Part shown: positions 12,218 through 25,139 of the stretch, in pieces | Layout of the letters: each line of letters starts with the position of its first letter | How positions within the stretch are numbered: the first letter of the stretch is position 1 | NCBI GenBank assembly: GCA_030761205.1 | Contig: JAULJL010000003.1 | Coordinates: 33,204,301 to 33,268,300, forward strand | Reading direction: 5' to 3' | Origin: Fremontodendron californicum | Lineage: Eukaryota > Streptophyta > Magnoliopsida > Malvales > Malvaceae | Length of the DNA: 64,000 nt | Made by a program: the position numbers and the translations under genes | The notes under the pieces: generated by a model | Told to the model about the DNA's origin: nothing | The model's database searches: none | Seen by the model: the letters and a program-made list of their open reading frames with translations, nothing else

Positions 12218-14933
12218 TCAATGCGGACAATTTCGACGGTTATGACCTTCATTTCTGCATAATCCACAACGTTTTGGTTGGCCTTTCTCCCTGAGGTCCA
12301 TTTCATTACGAATACGACTTGATTTTGGCCGACCATGTGGATTTCTCCGCATTTCTTGATTGGGACACACTTCTGGACCATCATATTGAGGCCAGTAACC
12401 TTCATTTCCAACAGCTTCGAACTCATGTCTATAAACATTCAATATAGTTTCCAGTCTATAGACTTTGTCCACATATTGCATGCAATCTACATGGACATGT
12501 GCACAGGCAGCAACTACATGTGAACAAGGGAACCTTTGTGCTTGAAATTTTCCACAATCACACCACATGTCACTAAGGTTGACTTTGTACTTCATTGCAG
12601 AAACACCCTCTTGTGGATCAACTAACTCTTCAACCAGAAAAGATTGATTTGCTCGCGTAAAATTACGAACAATGTGGGAGTTAGCTTTCCTGCGATTTTC
12701 TTGCATAGCCTGTGTGACTGTTTCACAATATGTGTGCCCTCCCTCCATCATGGCAATTTGCTTGTTCCCCATCTTAACAAAAAGTGCAGCCAACCTATAA
12801 TATGTTGATTGCACTAAAGCAGTAATGGGAAGATGACGCGTTCCCTTCAACATCGAATTGATAGATTCAGCTAGGTTGGTTGTCATATGGCCATAACGTC
12901 TTCCTTGATCATATGACTGCGCCCACTTCTCCTTGGGGATCCTATCAAGCCAATTAGCCGCCTCTGCATTTTCTCCACGAAGATTGTCATACATGAAATG
13001 AAAATTCGGTCGCCTCAACTCGTATCCTAATAAATTTTAAAACAAAAAACTTGTGAATTTCAGTATTATTTTATATGCTAAACGAAATATAAGAGATAAA
13101 ATAACTATGATTTGATTCCATACCCATGTTAACAATTTGTCGACGCAATTCCTTATTGTTAAAATTTTTCATAAAGTTCGCTGCAATGTGTCGAATGCAG
13201 TACACTGTATATGCATGTGGAGGATTCCATCCACCATCGCGTCTAATCGCAGCTTTGATGGCTTCATGTCGATCAGACATCAAGCAAATGCCAGGCTGTT
13301 TTGTCACGTGTCTGCGCAAGTTACTGAGAAAGAATGACCAAGCCTCTGTTGTCTCACCCTCCACAATGGCAAAGGCAATTGGCAGTATGTTTCGGTTGCC
13401 ATCTTGTGCAATAGCTAACAATAATGTTCCTTTGTATTTTCCATATAAGAAAGTACCGTCTATTTGCACAATAGGTTTACAATACGGATACCCTTCAATG
13501 CACGACTTAAATGTCCAAAATAGTCGATGGAATATTCTCTTACCCTGGACCAGTCGATCACCGTGATATGCAGGTACCGTTTGCAATTCCACAATTGTAC
13601 CAGGCACGAAATGTTGCATTGCACCTAACCATTTAGGTAGCTCATTGTACGATCTTTCCCAATCGCCAAATACTCGAACAATTGCCTTTTGCTTTGCTTG
13701 CCATGTTTTCTTGTAGGAGGTGATGTATCCATACCGGATTCGCATCTCAGCGATCAAAACTGAAACGAAAATCTCCGGATTTGCTTGGACCAATGACAAA
13801 ATGCATGAACAGATCATGTTACAATCTAACTTGCAATGATCTTGTGAAATCCTCCCCGATGTGCAAGTATGAGGCCCTTCATATTTTCTAATCTCCCATA
13901 GCTGTTTCTTCTTCATAAAAGTTGCCCTTATTCTCCAATTACACCCATTCCCATACATTACGCACTTGGCATAATATTTCGTCCGCTCAGATTCAATTAC
14001 TCTGTAATCTACAGAGTTTTTGATGTTATAGTGCTTGATAGCTGAAAGCACAGCCTCTTTCGTTGGGAATTGTAACCCAACACACAGATCAACTGCAGAT
14101 GGATCAAATATCAGAGGCATAGCTAATGTATGAGCATACTCTGGAAATTCCGGCACATGCATTGCCTCCAGATCCAGTGTATGCATATGGGATGCAGCCT
14201 CATATGGGGGAATATCTCCATGAGTGTTGATATCTCCATGAGTGTTGATATCTCCATGAGTTTTGATCTCAGCAGGGACGACGTCTGGGTCAGAATCAGT
14301 ATTGTCATCACTTGCGAATTCAGCATCCTCTTCCTGCTCACTAAATTCACCAACATCTTCACCATGGACTCCACGTGGACAAACAGGATCAACACCAGCT
14401 GGCTCATCTTCGAGGGTAGTAGGAATTAGGGTTTGTGAGACTAATGAAGTCTGAAAAGTTGTAGCTTGAGATAAGGGCACGACTTCTTCTGTGGGAACGT
14501 CGTATGTAGTGTGAATATAGAACGACCCAGAATCATAATCTTTTATGGGAAAGTTTTCTGTTGTGCGAACATTTGAAGGGCCGCAATCATCGTCAACATC
14601 ATCTATGTCAGCATATAACTCAAGTACACCAACATTTGCAAATGTCTCATGAGCATAAAACATGCATCTGACATCATCATTATCTTCAAGTGGAAATGTT
14701 CTATATCGGACACATCCTTCACCAATAGAAAGAGGATGCCTGTACTTAACCTCTGAAACTCTTTTTCTATTTCCAGCTTTAATTTTTGTATGAATTTGCA
14801 GCTTCAGTTCCTCTAATGTGACGTCGTCTTCAACACGAAAACTTTTTGGACGTTCACAATCAAAGGTAGCACCTTCGTCAGTATTATGAATTTCGCCATT
14901 ATAGTAGACCAATGCGATCACTCTATTGCTCAT
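12218..14933 (-). CDS. MULE transposase (MURA/MuDR type), two exons
   Basis: Exon 1 is 14933-13124 and exon 2 is 13026-12218, joined across a 97-bp GT-AG intron, giving about 872 residues. The start at 14931-14933 gives MSNRVIALVYYNG, the usual N-terminal type; the open frame continues upstream but without family-like sequence. Domains in order: acidic Asp/Glu-rich N-terminal region, a MuDR-type Cys/His DNA-binding region (YAKCVMYGNGCNWRIRATF), then the RNase H-like catalytic core. Catalytic candidates are D in QIDGTF (13458-13460), D in LMSDRH (13272-13274) and E in NLAESIN (12866-12868). A SWIM zinc finger follows (WCDCGKFQ-PCSH), then a C-terminal zinc-knuckle-like CGLCRNEGHNRRNC. It would cut and paste this element and relatives with matching TIRs. 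No stop or frameshift was noticed. Confidence 0.88.
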
Positions 14934-15234
14934 GTTGTGTAGTAATAAAACTAAGAAAGATGAGAATGTAGGTATTATCACTCCGCAAAAGAAAGAAGAA
15001 ATATAGAAGGATGAGAATGAGGAGATTTTAGCACTCAGGAAAAATCTGATTGAAAAACTGTTGTAGGGGGTATTGTAAACCTTCATAAGTATTATGAATT
15101 TATAATGGTTCATTATGTTGTACCAGATGACAAATCCCATCCTTTGTATATGATGGAATCTGATTCTGATATTCTGCCTAGGACTATTTGACTGAAAAAG
15201 TTATAACTTATTCAATGCAAAATGTGATTGATAA

Positions 15235-16275
15235 ATCCCATCATTTGTCTCATCCATTGCAGAAAAAATCAAATTCCAATATTTTCTGCAGCATTTGATG
15301 GACTGAAAAATAGCTGAAACCTGTCTAAAACCCTAAATCATCAGTCTTATCCATTGCAGAAAGAATCCAATTCCAATATTTTCTGCAGCATTTGATGGAC
15401 TGAAAAATAGCTGAAACCTGTCTAAAACCCTAAATCATCAGTCTTATCCATTGCAGAAAGAATCAAATTCCAATATTTTCTGCAGCATTTGATGGATTGG
15501 AAAATAGCTGAAACCTGTCTAAAACCCTAAATCATCAGTCTTATCCATTGCATAAAGAATCAAATTCCAATATTTTCTGCAGCATTTGATGGACTGAAAT
15601 ATAGCTGAAACCTATCTAAAACCCTAAATCATCAGTCTTATCCATTGCAGAAAGAATCCAATTCCAATATTTTCTGCAGCATTTGATGGACTGAAAAATA
15701 GCTGAAACCCGTCTAAAACCCTAAATCATCAGTCTTATCCATTGCAGAAAGAATCCAATTCCAATATTTTCTGCAGCATTTGATGGACTGAAATATAGCT
15801 GAAACCTGTCTAAAACCCTAAATCATCAGTCTTATCCATTGCAGAAAGAATCAAATTCCAATATTTTCTGCAGCATTTGATGGACTGAAATATAGCTGAA
15901 ACCTGTCTAAAACCCTAAATCATCAGTCTTATCCATTGCAGAAAGAATCAAATTCCAATATTTTCTGCAGCATTTGATGGACTGAAAAATAGCTGAAACC
16001 TGTCTAAAACCCTAAATCATCAGTCTTATCCATTGCAGAAAGAATCAAATTCCAATATTTTCTGCAGCATTTGATGACTGAAATATAGCTGAAACCTGTC
16101 TAAAACCCTAAATCATCAGTCTTATCCATTGGAGAAAGAATCAAATTCCAATATTTTCTGCAGCATTTGATGGACTGAAAAATAGCTGAAACCTATCTAA
16201 AACCCTAAATCATCAGTCTTATCCATTGCAGAAAGAATCCAATTCCAATATTTTCTACAGCATTTGAAGGACTGA
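15235..16275. repeat. about eleven 97-bp tandem repeats with telo-box, upstream of MULE transposase
   Basis: A 97-bp unit contains 'atcagtcttatccattgcag', 'tccaatattttctgcagc' and 'aaaaccctaaatc'. Each of ten units holds AAACCCTAA, the plant telo-box. The units are highly uniform, with a diverged extra unit at the 15235 end. The array starts about 300 bp upstream of the transposase ATG, where the promoter should lie. Confidence 0.93.
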
Positions 16276-16799
16276 AATAAAATTTTCTTTTTTAAATTTT
16301 AATAAGAAATAAAATTGTATTTTTTTAAAATTTTAATCATAAATTAAATTAAAATTATTTTAGCAAATATTCAGTTTTAAACTGTAACAATCTATACTAT
16401 TATTAAAAACAATGATTAAATTGATGTCACGAGTTAATCGAATACCAACTCAATAAAAAAAATCAAATTAAAAAAATTATTTTACGATACCAACTTAAAA
16501 ATAACTTCTTTATTTAAAAAAGTAACTCGATAAATTTCTTTAAAAAAAAAAATTTGTTTACATTTTACATCATTAAAATATTTTTGATATAAATTAAATT
16601 TTGCTTTTTATAATATTACAAAATTATAAAAAATAAAATTTTTGATATAAATATTTAATAATCAATATGATCTTCTTTTTTAAATTTTAATAAGAAATAT
16701 ATTTTTATTTTTTATAAAAATTTAGTATTAAATTACATTTTTAATATATATTTAAAAAAATTAAATAACCAAACCTAAAAAATATTTTAATTTAATTTA

Positions 16800-17070
16800 T
16801 AATTTTTAAAATTAAAAAAAAATTTACAAATTAAAAGAAAAAAAAAATTTGTTTATTAATTAAAAAAAAAATTATACATGAAGGGAAACCGCCACCCCCC
16901 ATGGCGATTTCCCTTGGTATTTTTAGCCAAAATGTGTTTTTTTACGCTGGGAAATCGCCATGGGGGTGGCGATTTCCCAGCTAGTGTTAAAACAAGCGGA
17001 TTTTGGGAAATAATCTAAAATGAATGGTATTTTGGGAAATTTTTTTTGGCTATATTTAAATAAAAAAACC
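16800..17070. repeat. MULE right terminal inverted repeat
   Basis: Reverse complement of 11512-11800, with the same two hairpin motifs and the same terminal 20 bases. The 9-bp duplication follows at 17071-17079. Confidence 0.88.
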
Positions 17071-17289
17071 GGAGAGAGACGAAGAGGGGAGAGAAAAGAG
17101 AAAAAGAAAAAATATATATATCTATATATTTTGTTATTATTGTTTTAATTTTATTATTTAAAAAAAACTAATATTTTTTTTTGTGTATTAAAAAAGCATA
17201 ACTAATTTTTCTTTTTTATTGACTTCTTAAGAAAAAATCATTGTTTAAAATAATTATAAATTTTGATTTATCACTTTGTATTTTATTTT

Positions 17290-18395
17290 AAATGATATAT
17301 TTAAAGGAGTTAATCCACACGTTGACTCGCAGGTCGATTTTGGATCTGTACCCACCCGCTTGGAGAAAAAGTTAAAAAAGAAATTTATTTTATTTTAATT
17401 TTAAATGATGAATTTAAAGTGGTTGATTCGCATGTTGACTCGCGGGTCGATTTAGAATTCGTACCCGACTCTCTTAAGAAAAAAAGTTAAAAAAGGCAAA
17501 ACGAACCTGCTGCTAACTTACGTGAGAAAATCGATCTTACGAGAGAATAAAATACAAACCACAATTTTATTTTCTTATTTTTCATTTATTATTTTTTTCT
17601 ATAAATAAAAATATACAGTATATAATAAGGTTTAAACATTTTTCAAAAATACATATAAATAACATTTGAAAATGTATTTATATTATGTAATTTATAAATA
17701 AACAATTATCATAAATTTAATTTTTATAATTAAAAAAATATTATTATATTAATATTATTATAATTTAAAAATGAATATTTAAATAAATAATTATTATTTA
17801 ATAAAATATAAAAATAAAATAAATTATTAATTAATTAATTAATTACAAAATTTATAAAAAAAAATTAAAAATACTTCGCTGGGATTTTTATAATTTTTTA
17901 ATTAATTAATAAAAAATTAAAATTAAAATTTAATTTTATTAATAATTTTTTATTTTTAAATAATAATAATAATAATATTAATATAATTATATTTTATTAA
18001 TTATGAAAATTAAATTTATGATAATTGTTTATTTATAAATTATATAATATAAATGCATTTTTAAATATTATTTATATCTATTTGTTAAAAATATTTAGAC
18101 CTTATTGTCTAGTGTATATTTTTATTTATAAAAGATAAAAAATATTAATGAAAAATAACAAAATAAAATTGTGATTTGTATTTTATTATCTAATTGGGTC
18201 GACTTAAAATTAATAAAAAAAAAAAAATCACGTCGTCAAGAAAAAGAGCTTAACACGTATGTCACATTGACTAGCAGCAAATTCTTTTTTATTTTATTTT
18301 TTAACTTTTTTTTCTCGAGCGAGTCAGATACGGATTTTAAATTGATCCACGAGTCAACGTGTCGACCAACTCTTTAAATAAATCATTTAAAAATA
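17290..18395. repeat. foldback-type inverted repeat of about 1.1 kb
   Basis: The left arm (17290-17875) pairs imperfectly with the right arm (17885-18395). Matching landmarks are 'ttgactcgcaggtcgatttt' against 'tgatccacgagtcaacgtgt', 'tttgaaaatgtatttatatt' against 'atataaatgcatttttaaat', and 'aaacaattatcataaattta' against 'taaatttatgataattgttt'. The turn lies near 17880. No coding sequence is present, and flanking target duplications were not found with confidence. Confidence 0.65.
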
Positions 18396-18765
18396 AAATA
18401 AAAATAATTAATAACTTTTTTAACTTTTTTCTAAACGGGTCAGATACAGATCTTAAATCAATCCGCGAGTCAACGTGCGGACCAACCCCTTTAAATAAAT
18501 CATTTAAAAATAAAATAAAAAACTAAAAATTAATTAAAAAATTTTAAATTTTTTTTTTCTCAAAAGGTTCGGGTACGGATCTTAAATTGACTCACGAGTC
18601 AATATTCGGATCAACCCCTTTAAATACATCATTTAATCCTAAAATAAAAAACTAAAAATAATTAATAAAATAATTTTTAAAAAAGTTTTTTTTTGAGCAG
18701 ATCGAATACGAATTTTAAATCGATCTGAAAATCAATGTGTGAATCAACACGTTTAAAAATATTAT
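18260..18765. repeat. four-copy tandem repeat of about 115 bp
   Basis: Units share 'gggtcagatacggatcttaa', 'cgagtcaacgtg-ggaccaac' and 'tttaaataaatcatttaaaa'. The first unit is also the outer end of the foldback, whose left end carries two such units in inverse orientation (17300-17480). Confidence 0.7.
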
Positions 18766-19194
18766 TTTAAAAAAATCATAAAATAATTGGACAGGTGTCT
18801 AGCAAAGAAGCTTGACATGTATCGAGCCAACACCCCCATTAGTAGATTTTTTTTTTTTTTTTTTTTTTATGATAGGTATAGATACTTAATTAACCAGTTC
18901 TTTGAGAAGTTGGTTTGCATTTGCATGGGATGTAAAGTTGATTGTCAAATCATTGTCAGTTTACGTGTACTTTTATATAATTTTTTAAAAAAATGTTTTA
19001 ATTTTAATTTGATGATCCATATGTTTTTAATTATATTATTTATATGACTTTTTTAATAAAAAATTAAAAAGCTTAGGATTTTTTTAATATTTATAAAATT
19101 TTAATTAAATTAATATTATAAATAAATTTAAATTGAATCATATTAAATAATTATTATTTATTTAAATATTTTTTTATGTTTTAATATTATAAGT

Positions 19195-20400
19195 AAATGA
19201 ATTTAGAGTTAAAATCGAATCACTATGATAAATTATGCAAAATATGATATAAATTGAGATATGACACAAATATAACATGAAAAAATAACTAAAACACAAC
19301 ACGAAAAATAACATAAACACGGCCCAAATATACGAACGTGTCAATATATATATAAAATAAATTATTAACATGTAAAAATTTATACAAATTTATAATACTT
19401 TGAACACTCAAAAAAATAACACGAATACGTTACGAACACACAAATTTTTCTCCAAATTGAATCACTATAACAAATTATGCAAAATATGTCATGAATTGAG
19501 ACATGACACAAACACACAAATTTTTTTCTAAATTGAGTCACAATGATAAACTATGCAAAATATGAAATGAATTGAGACATGACACGAACACAGCATAAGA
19601 AAAATAATTAAAACACAACACGAAAAATAACATGAATACTACACGAATATACGAACGTGCCAAATATACATAAAACGAATTATTAATGTGTAAAAATTTA
19701 TATAAATTTATAATATTTTAAACATACAAAAAAATAACATGAATATGAAAACACAAAAAAAAAAAATATATCTTTTCTTTCTCTTTCTCTTTCTTATTTC
19801 TTTCTCTTTCTCTTTTTTTTCCTTTCCTTTCTCTCTTCCAAAAAAAAACCAAGTGTCACCACCATAGTAATTTGTGTAGCTCTATGCAAAATGTAAAATA
19901 AATTGAGACATGACATGAATACGGTATAAGAAAAATAATTAAAATATAACACGAAAAATAACATCTACACGAACACGCGAACGTGCCAAATATACATAAA
20001 ACGATTATTAACGTGTAAAAATTTATATAAATTTATAATATTTTAAACATACAAAAAAAATACGAAAATACAAAATTTTTGTTTTTTTTTTTTTTCTTTT
20101 CTCTATCTTTACTTTCTCTTTCTCTTTCCTTTTCTTTCTTTCTCAAAAAAAAAAAAAAAAACCCAAGTGTCACCACCACCATAGCAATTTGTGTAGCTCT
20201 ATGCAAAATACAAAATGAATTGAGACATAACACGAACACGGCATAAGAAAAATAATTAAAACATAACATGAAAAATAACATGAACACTACACGAATACAC
20301 GAACGTGCCAAATATACATAAAACGATTTATTAACGTGCAAAAATTTATATAAATTTATAATATTTTAAACATACAAAAAAATAACACGAATACAAAAAC
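19195..20400. repeat. four tandem copies of an approximately 320-bp unit
   Basis: The motif 'acacgaaaaataacat' recurs near 19300, 19620, 19950 and 20267, with shared flanks 'gaattgagacatgacac' and 'aaaatttatataaatttata'. CT-rich microsatellites (19767-19838, 20080-20150, 20405-20450) separate units. An inverted diverged copy lies at 24230-24560. No gene is seen. Confidence 0.75.
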
Positions 20401-20499
20401 ACAAATTTATTTCTCTTTCTCTTTCTCCTTGTCTTTCTCTTTCTCAAAAATAAATAAATAAACAAGTGTCACCACCATAACAATTTATCTAACTCATTT

Positions 20500-21930
20500 T
20501 ATATATATGTTAGATTTTTTTTTTCTCAACCAGAATGATAATTAACATATAGTTGAACGAATACTGATATTACTACTTGTGATAAGGAAGAACATCATAT
20601 AACTTATATCTATTTCTATTATTATTATTTATATTTATCTACGGTTCAAAATTTTTTTTGGATTTTGTTAGGATATATAGTTTTGGACCGTTTGATCAGA
20701 ATAAATAAGTGCAACACTTGCAGATTAATTAGGTTATAAAAGCAATACGATAGATGTTGCCAAAGGAATCTTTCAAGAAATGGTAAAATATGTAAAAACC
20801 GGTTAGGAATAGTATTCATGGCCGACCCGGGCCGAACCTAAGTGTGATATCAACACATATATTTGTTTTTAAGGAATAGTATTCATAGTATACTAATTTT
20901 TAAGGAAAAGTTGTTTCAAGAGAGACAACATCTACGTAGAGGGACGACGAGAGACCGGTTCCGATGGTCAAATGCACGAGGTGGTGAGGGAGATTAGATC
21001 TGTTAATTCTGATCCGAATCTGAAAAATTCGATCAAATTATTCGAATCCAAACTCAATTCAGTTTGATTTGATAAAAAAGTCAACAATTTGAACTCGAGA
21101 ATAACCCGAATCCAAAATGATCTGAACTCAAATTGACCCGAATAATTAACCCGAAATGATCCAAACTTAAATTAATTATAAATATAATTTAAATACATTA
21201 ATTTAATAAAAATAATAACTATAACATAAATTATTAATTTATTTTAATTTTATAACTTGTAATTACTATTTTGGAGTATGATAAAAAAAAGTTTGATATT
21301 ATTATATATAGTGTTAGGATATTAAGAATTAAGATTTTAATCAATCGGTTGTAAATCAATGTTAATATCTTTATTTTAAATCAAATCGTTGAATTGGATA
21401 AATAGTAAGTTTGTTGTTTTATTACCATAATAAACTTCTTAAGTTAATTGTTCAAGACTTTCAAGATAATTATTCAAAGATTAAAATAGTTTTTTTAAAA
21501 TATAATAATCTATTAAATAAATTAATAGAATATTATATCAATTATGATAATCTTATAATAAGATTAAAGATAAATTATATATTTTAATTATCATAGATAT
21601 ACTTATGATAATATTATATCATTTTTTATCGTTATACATATTATTTAAAATAAAAGTATTTTTATTTTAAAAGTATAGTCTATTCTTATGTAATTTATAA
21701 TAAAATGCATAAAATAGGTTGTTAATAATGATATGTATATTTTATCATAATGATTTATACGTTATGTTATAATAATATCTTGTTATGTAATTTAGATCAA
21801 ATTATATTATCTCTTATCGTTGTACATGTTATTTTTAGGATAAACATGTTGTTTTTATTTTAAATATATAATCTCTTAAGTCTTATCATGTGATTTTTTA
21901 ATATTATATAAAATAGGTCGTTGATATTGT
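20500..21930. other. AT-rich intergenic DNA
   Basis: No coding sequence is supported. At 20995-21190 there is a 'tgatccgaatctgaaaaattcg' type repeat rich in 'aatccaaa' and 'gaactc' words, related to 7430-7720 in intron 4 of the terpene synthase pseudogene. Confidence 0.5.
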
Positions 21931-22620
21931 CATAACATGACCTAACAGCTAGGCACAAAAAGGGAGTCACCACTAATCTTTTTTTGCAGGTGTGATTAGT
22001 CACCTAACTATATGAATCTATCCTTTTTAAAGTAATTTTAAATTTGATTAAGGCAACCTAAAAAGAATAAGTTCTAGTTTACTTCTTCATAACTATATTC
22101 GGAAGTTCGATTACGTATGGGAAGGATTAGCACACTCAAACGCCTATCCTAAGGATAGTACTTAACTAGTCTTGTGTTATCCTAAATTGGTCTCAACCAA
22201 ATGTTTTTGTTTATCTTAACTTTATATTAACTTATTCAAGTTTTTAATTATTAGAATTCTTTTTAGGTTTTTCTTCCATCATTTTGGAGAGATTCCTAAA
22301 AGGTTCTCTCACCTCAAGAGTATACAAAAAAAAAAAAAATTCTTTTTTTTGAAGAGACTTCGTCGTCGAAAAATTTAAATTTTATAATTAAAAAAAAAAG
22401 TAAATCTAATCTTATTTATCATATTTAAGTAATCCTCGTATTTGTTCAAAAAATAAAACTCGACCTTTTAGTATTGAAATTTTTTTTCTCAAAATCTTTC
22501 CACCATTTCAGAGAATTTTGAAAAAGTTTTTTCACGTAAATTTTTTTTTTAAAAAATCACCCGTTCGTGGTCCTTTTCGAATTTCATTATCAAAAAGATC
22601 TTAATTTATTTCTTAATTTA
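21930..22620 (-). repeat. decayed Tat/Ogre-type LTR end
   Basis: Landmarks match the LTR at 39960-40230 in order: 'gggagtcaccactaatcttt', 'aggtgtgattagtcaccta', 'acgtatgggaaggattagca' and 'cttgtgttatcctaaattgg'. Divergence and many small indels indicate an old copy. No TG...CA borders could be fixed. Confidence 0.6.
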
Positions 22621-23650
22621 ATTAATTATTGAGAATTATGTGAAGGGAACATATCATGTTAATCAATTAAAAATAAAATAAAATCTAACTAATTAAAATT
22701 TAATTGTCCTAATTATAAAATGAACAAACAAAATAATAAATAAACAATCTAATGATAAATTAATTTCTTAAAAAAATAGTCCAACTAATATATTAATAAT
22801 TAAATAATTAAGTTTTACTAAGTTTTCCTTTCAATCTTTTAAATCCTTTCCTAAAACTAGATTTTTCAAAATCCTAACGCCCAAACTTGGATCTAGAGAA
22901 ATTGAGAAATAAAAAAACTAAGAACCCTAACTACCGAAACTACCACCCTCGACCAAGGCCACCAACTTCTCCTTTTTAACCGGAAGAAAACTTGAGGTCA
23001 TCCAAGCTGAAAAGTCAAAACCCTAGAACAAACACTCACCACCAAAATTCCAATTTTTTTTATACCAATCGCTCTGTGTACATCTATTCAAAAGTGGGGC
23101 TTGTTCGATATTTGAGAGAAATTAGATAAAAATATTATATCCAAAATATGAATTTGACAAAAAAATGAGACACGTTTAAAAAATGGACTGGACCTAACTC
23201 CAACAATCAAAATCTAAGCCAGGTCAAGCTCGACCTATTTTTTATTTATATAATATATTAATTTTATATTTATATATTATGTAATTTATATCATATAAAA
23301 AATAAATATATAATATTATAATATTATAATATAATATAAATATTTAAAAATATATTAAGTTATCCGTTTTTTAAAACTTAATAAAAGAAAAAAAAAAAGA
23401 TAAAGTCACTAAAACTTAAACAAAAAATAACATATTTGTTTTTTTTTTTTTTAGAAAAAATAATATGGATGGATCTAAATAGGTTTGGACTATCCATTTA
23501 CAAATATGAGAGGGTTTGGATAGAATTTGAGATCAGGCCGAACTTGAACAAATATATATGATGTTGATATAATACTTAAGCCCGGTCCTAATCCGACTCG
23601 AAAAACTCTAGCTCTATGTTTATTGTTTTTCTCTGACTGTTCATTATAGT
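22620..23650. other. AT-rich DNA without a recognisable gene
   Basis: Short open frames only. 22860-23060 is less AT-rich ('aagaaccctaactaccgaaa') and may be the inner part of the decayed LTR. 23150-23620 has 'ggtcaagctcgacc' and 'caggccgaactt' blocks around an AT core, perhaps a diverged member of the MITE family at 25390. Confidence 0.35.
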
Positions 23651-23654
23651 TGTA

Positions 23655-23880
23655 TAGCCAAAACCATAGCCACAACAATGAAAAAGATGTGTAGACAAGA
23701 TAACTGCAAGATCACCATTATTATCATCATCGTCGTCATCATCATCATCAATACATACTACTTACAATGAATACTTAATGTATAGGTAAAGGACAGAGAG
23801 GAATTGATTTATGGGAGTGGGGTCTTTCTCTTTCCTTACTGTAACCCCATCTTGTAGCTGAAATTGCTGGGACCACGAAC
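23655..23880 (+). repeat. copy 1 of a dispersed duplication with an ATC/GTC-rich tract
   Basis: 'aaaccatagccacaacaa', 'tgtgtagacaaga', a trinucleotide tract 'atcatcatcgtcgtcatcat', 'caatacatactacttac' and 'gggtctttctctttccttac' recur in the same order at 25140-25350. An adjoining block (23890-24000) recurs in inverted orientation at 25030-25135. Confidence 0.75.
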
Positions 23881-24867
23881 AGATTTCGTTTGCCCGCTTC
23901 ATTGCCCCCATCTGTGTCCCGCTCATAGATTTAAACCAAGTGTTTCTTTAAAAGGGAAAACCCAAAAAAAATGGTAAACTACAGTTAAATTCACTTCTGC
24001 TGTCAAACTTAATTATTTATTAATATTTTTGGAGTAAACGTTTTTTTAGAAAAAAAAGTAAAATTAGATGAAAAAAATAATTTCAAATATTTTAATCATA
24101 TTTTACTTAAAAAGGATTGAATAAAAATTAAATTCTCACAAATTAAAATCTAACTACTAACCAAAAAGACATATAATTAAGAGAAATTATCTCATATACG
24201 GTTAGTGGAGTTTTTTAATTTAATTAAAATAAGTATAAACATTAATAATTTATTTTATGTATATTTTTATACGTTCGTGTATTCATGTCGTGTTTATGTT
24301 ATTTTTCATGTTGTGTTTTAATTATTTTTCCTGTGTTTTGTTGTCGTGTCTTAATTCACCTCATATTTTACATACTTTACAATTGTGATTCAATTTAAAG
24401 AAAAAAATTTATATTCATGTCGTGTCTCAATTTATGACATATTTTTCATAATTTGTCATAGTTATTTAATTGTTATTTTTCATGTTGTGTTTTAATTATT
24501 TTTCTATGTTGTGTTCGTGTCGTGCCTCAATTTATTTCATATTTTACATAATTTATCATTGTTATGTAAAATTCGAATTGAATTAGTTAATAAATCTCTT
24601 TAAGTTCGAATTGAAGTAGACAAACATATGTTATATATTCAAGTAAGCAATATTCTTTTTTAATTTTTAACATTATCTCATTGTTTGCATATTTTCATTA
24701 TGATATTATTATCATTGTTAATGTAAAGTGAAATTATTTTTTTAGTTAAAAAAATCAAAATAAAATGCAAATATTTATGTCCGCAATAGATCGGTTCAAA
24801 GACCGCATTATTTTTTTATTTAAATTTAATTATAAAAAATATATAAATATTAATATAATACCAAAAA

Positions 24868-25123
24868 ATTATATAATACTAGAAATAGGCCCCGTTCATG
24901 GACAGATCTATTCCGCAACATAACGCGGGCTTATTTCTAGTATTATATAATTGTTTGATATTTTATCCTCAGGTAAAAATTCAAGTACATTTAAATATTA
25001 AATTTTACTTGTGTTTATCTTAGGCCGAAAGAGTTATTCGCTTCAGTGACTTTAACCGTAGTTTACCATATTTTGGCTATGCCTATAACAAAAACACGTG
25101 GCTTAAATCTATGAACGGGGCAC
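24868..25123. repeat. compound inverted repeat, MITE-like, GGCCCCGTTCAT ends
   Basis: A 25-bp-arm hairpin ('attatataatactagaaata' against 'tatttctagtattatataat') spans 24868-24952. Inside its loop starts 'ggccccgttcatggacagat', answered by 'aaatctatgaacggggcac' near 25105-25123. This could be two small elements, one inside the other. No coding sequence. Confidence 0.45.
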
Positions 25124-25139
25124 TGAAGCGGGACAGACG

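Larger units (their letters stand above)
11512..17070 (-). mobile_element. Mutator-like element (MULE), structurally complete, 5,559 bp
   Basis: Both ends read 'ggtttttttatttaaatata' inward and are flanked by the 9-bp duplication GGAGAGAGA (11503-11511 and 17071-17079), diagnostic of Mutator. The terminal inverted repeats extend at least 200 bp and, more diverged, to about 300 bp. Contents on the minus strand are a tandem array (15235-16275), then a two-exon transposase (14933-12218). No break was noticed in the transposase, so the element could be autonomous. Confidence 0.92.

Noticed and set aside
12218..13018. Second MULE frame as a separate gene
   Set aside because: A 97-bp GT-AG intron joins it in phase to the upstream frame, and the catalytic Glu and SWIM finger lie in the second exon.
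20033..20341. 102-codon minus-strand frame with a Lys/Glu-rich tail
   Set aside because: Runs through a CT-rich microsatellite and a 320-bp tandem repeat; not a gene.
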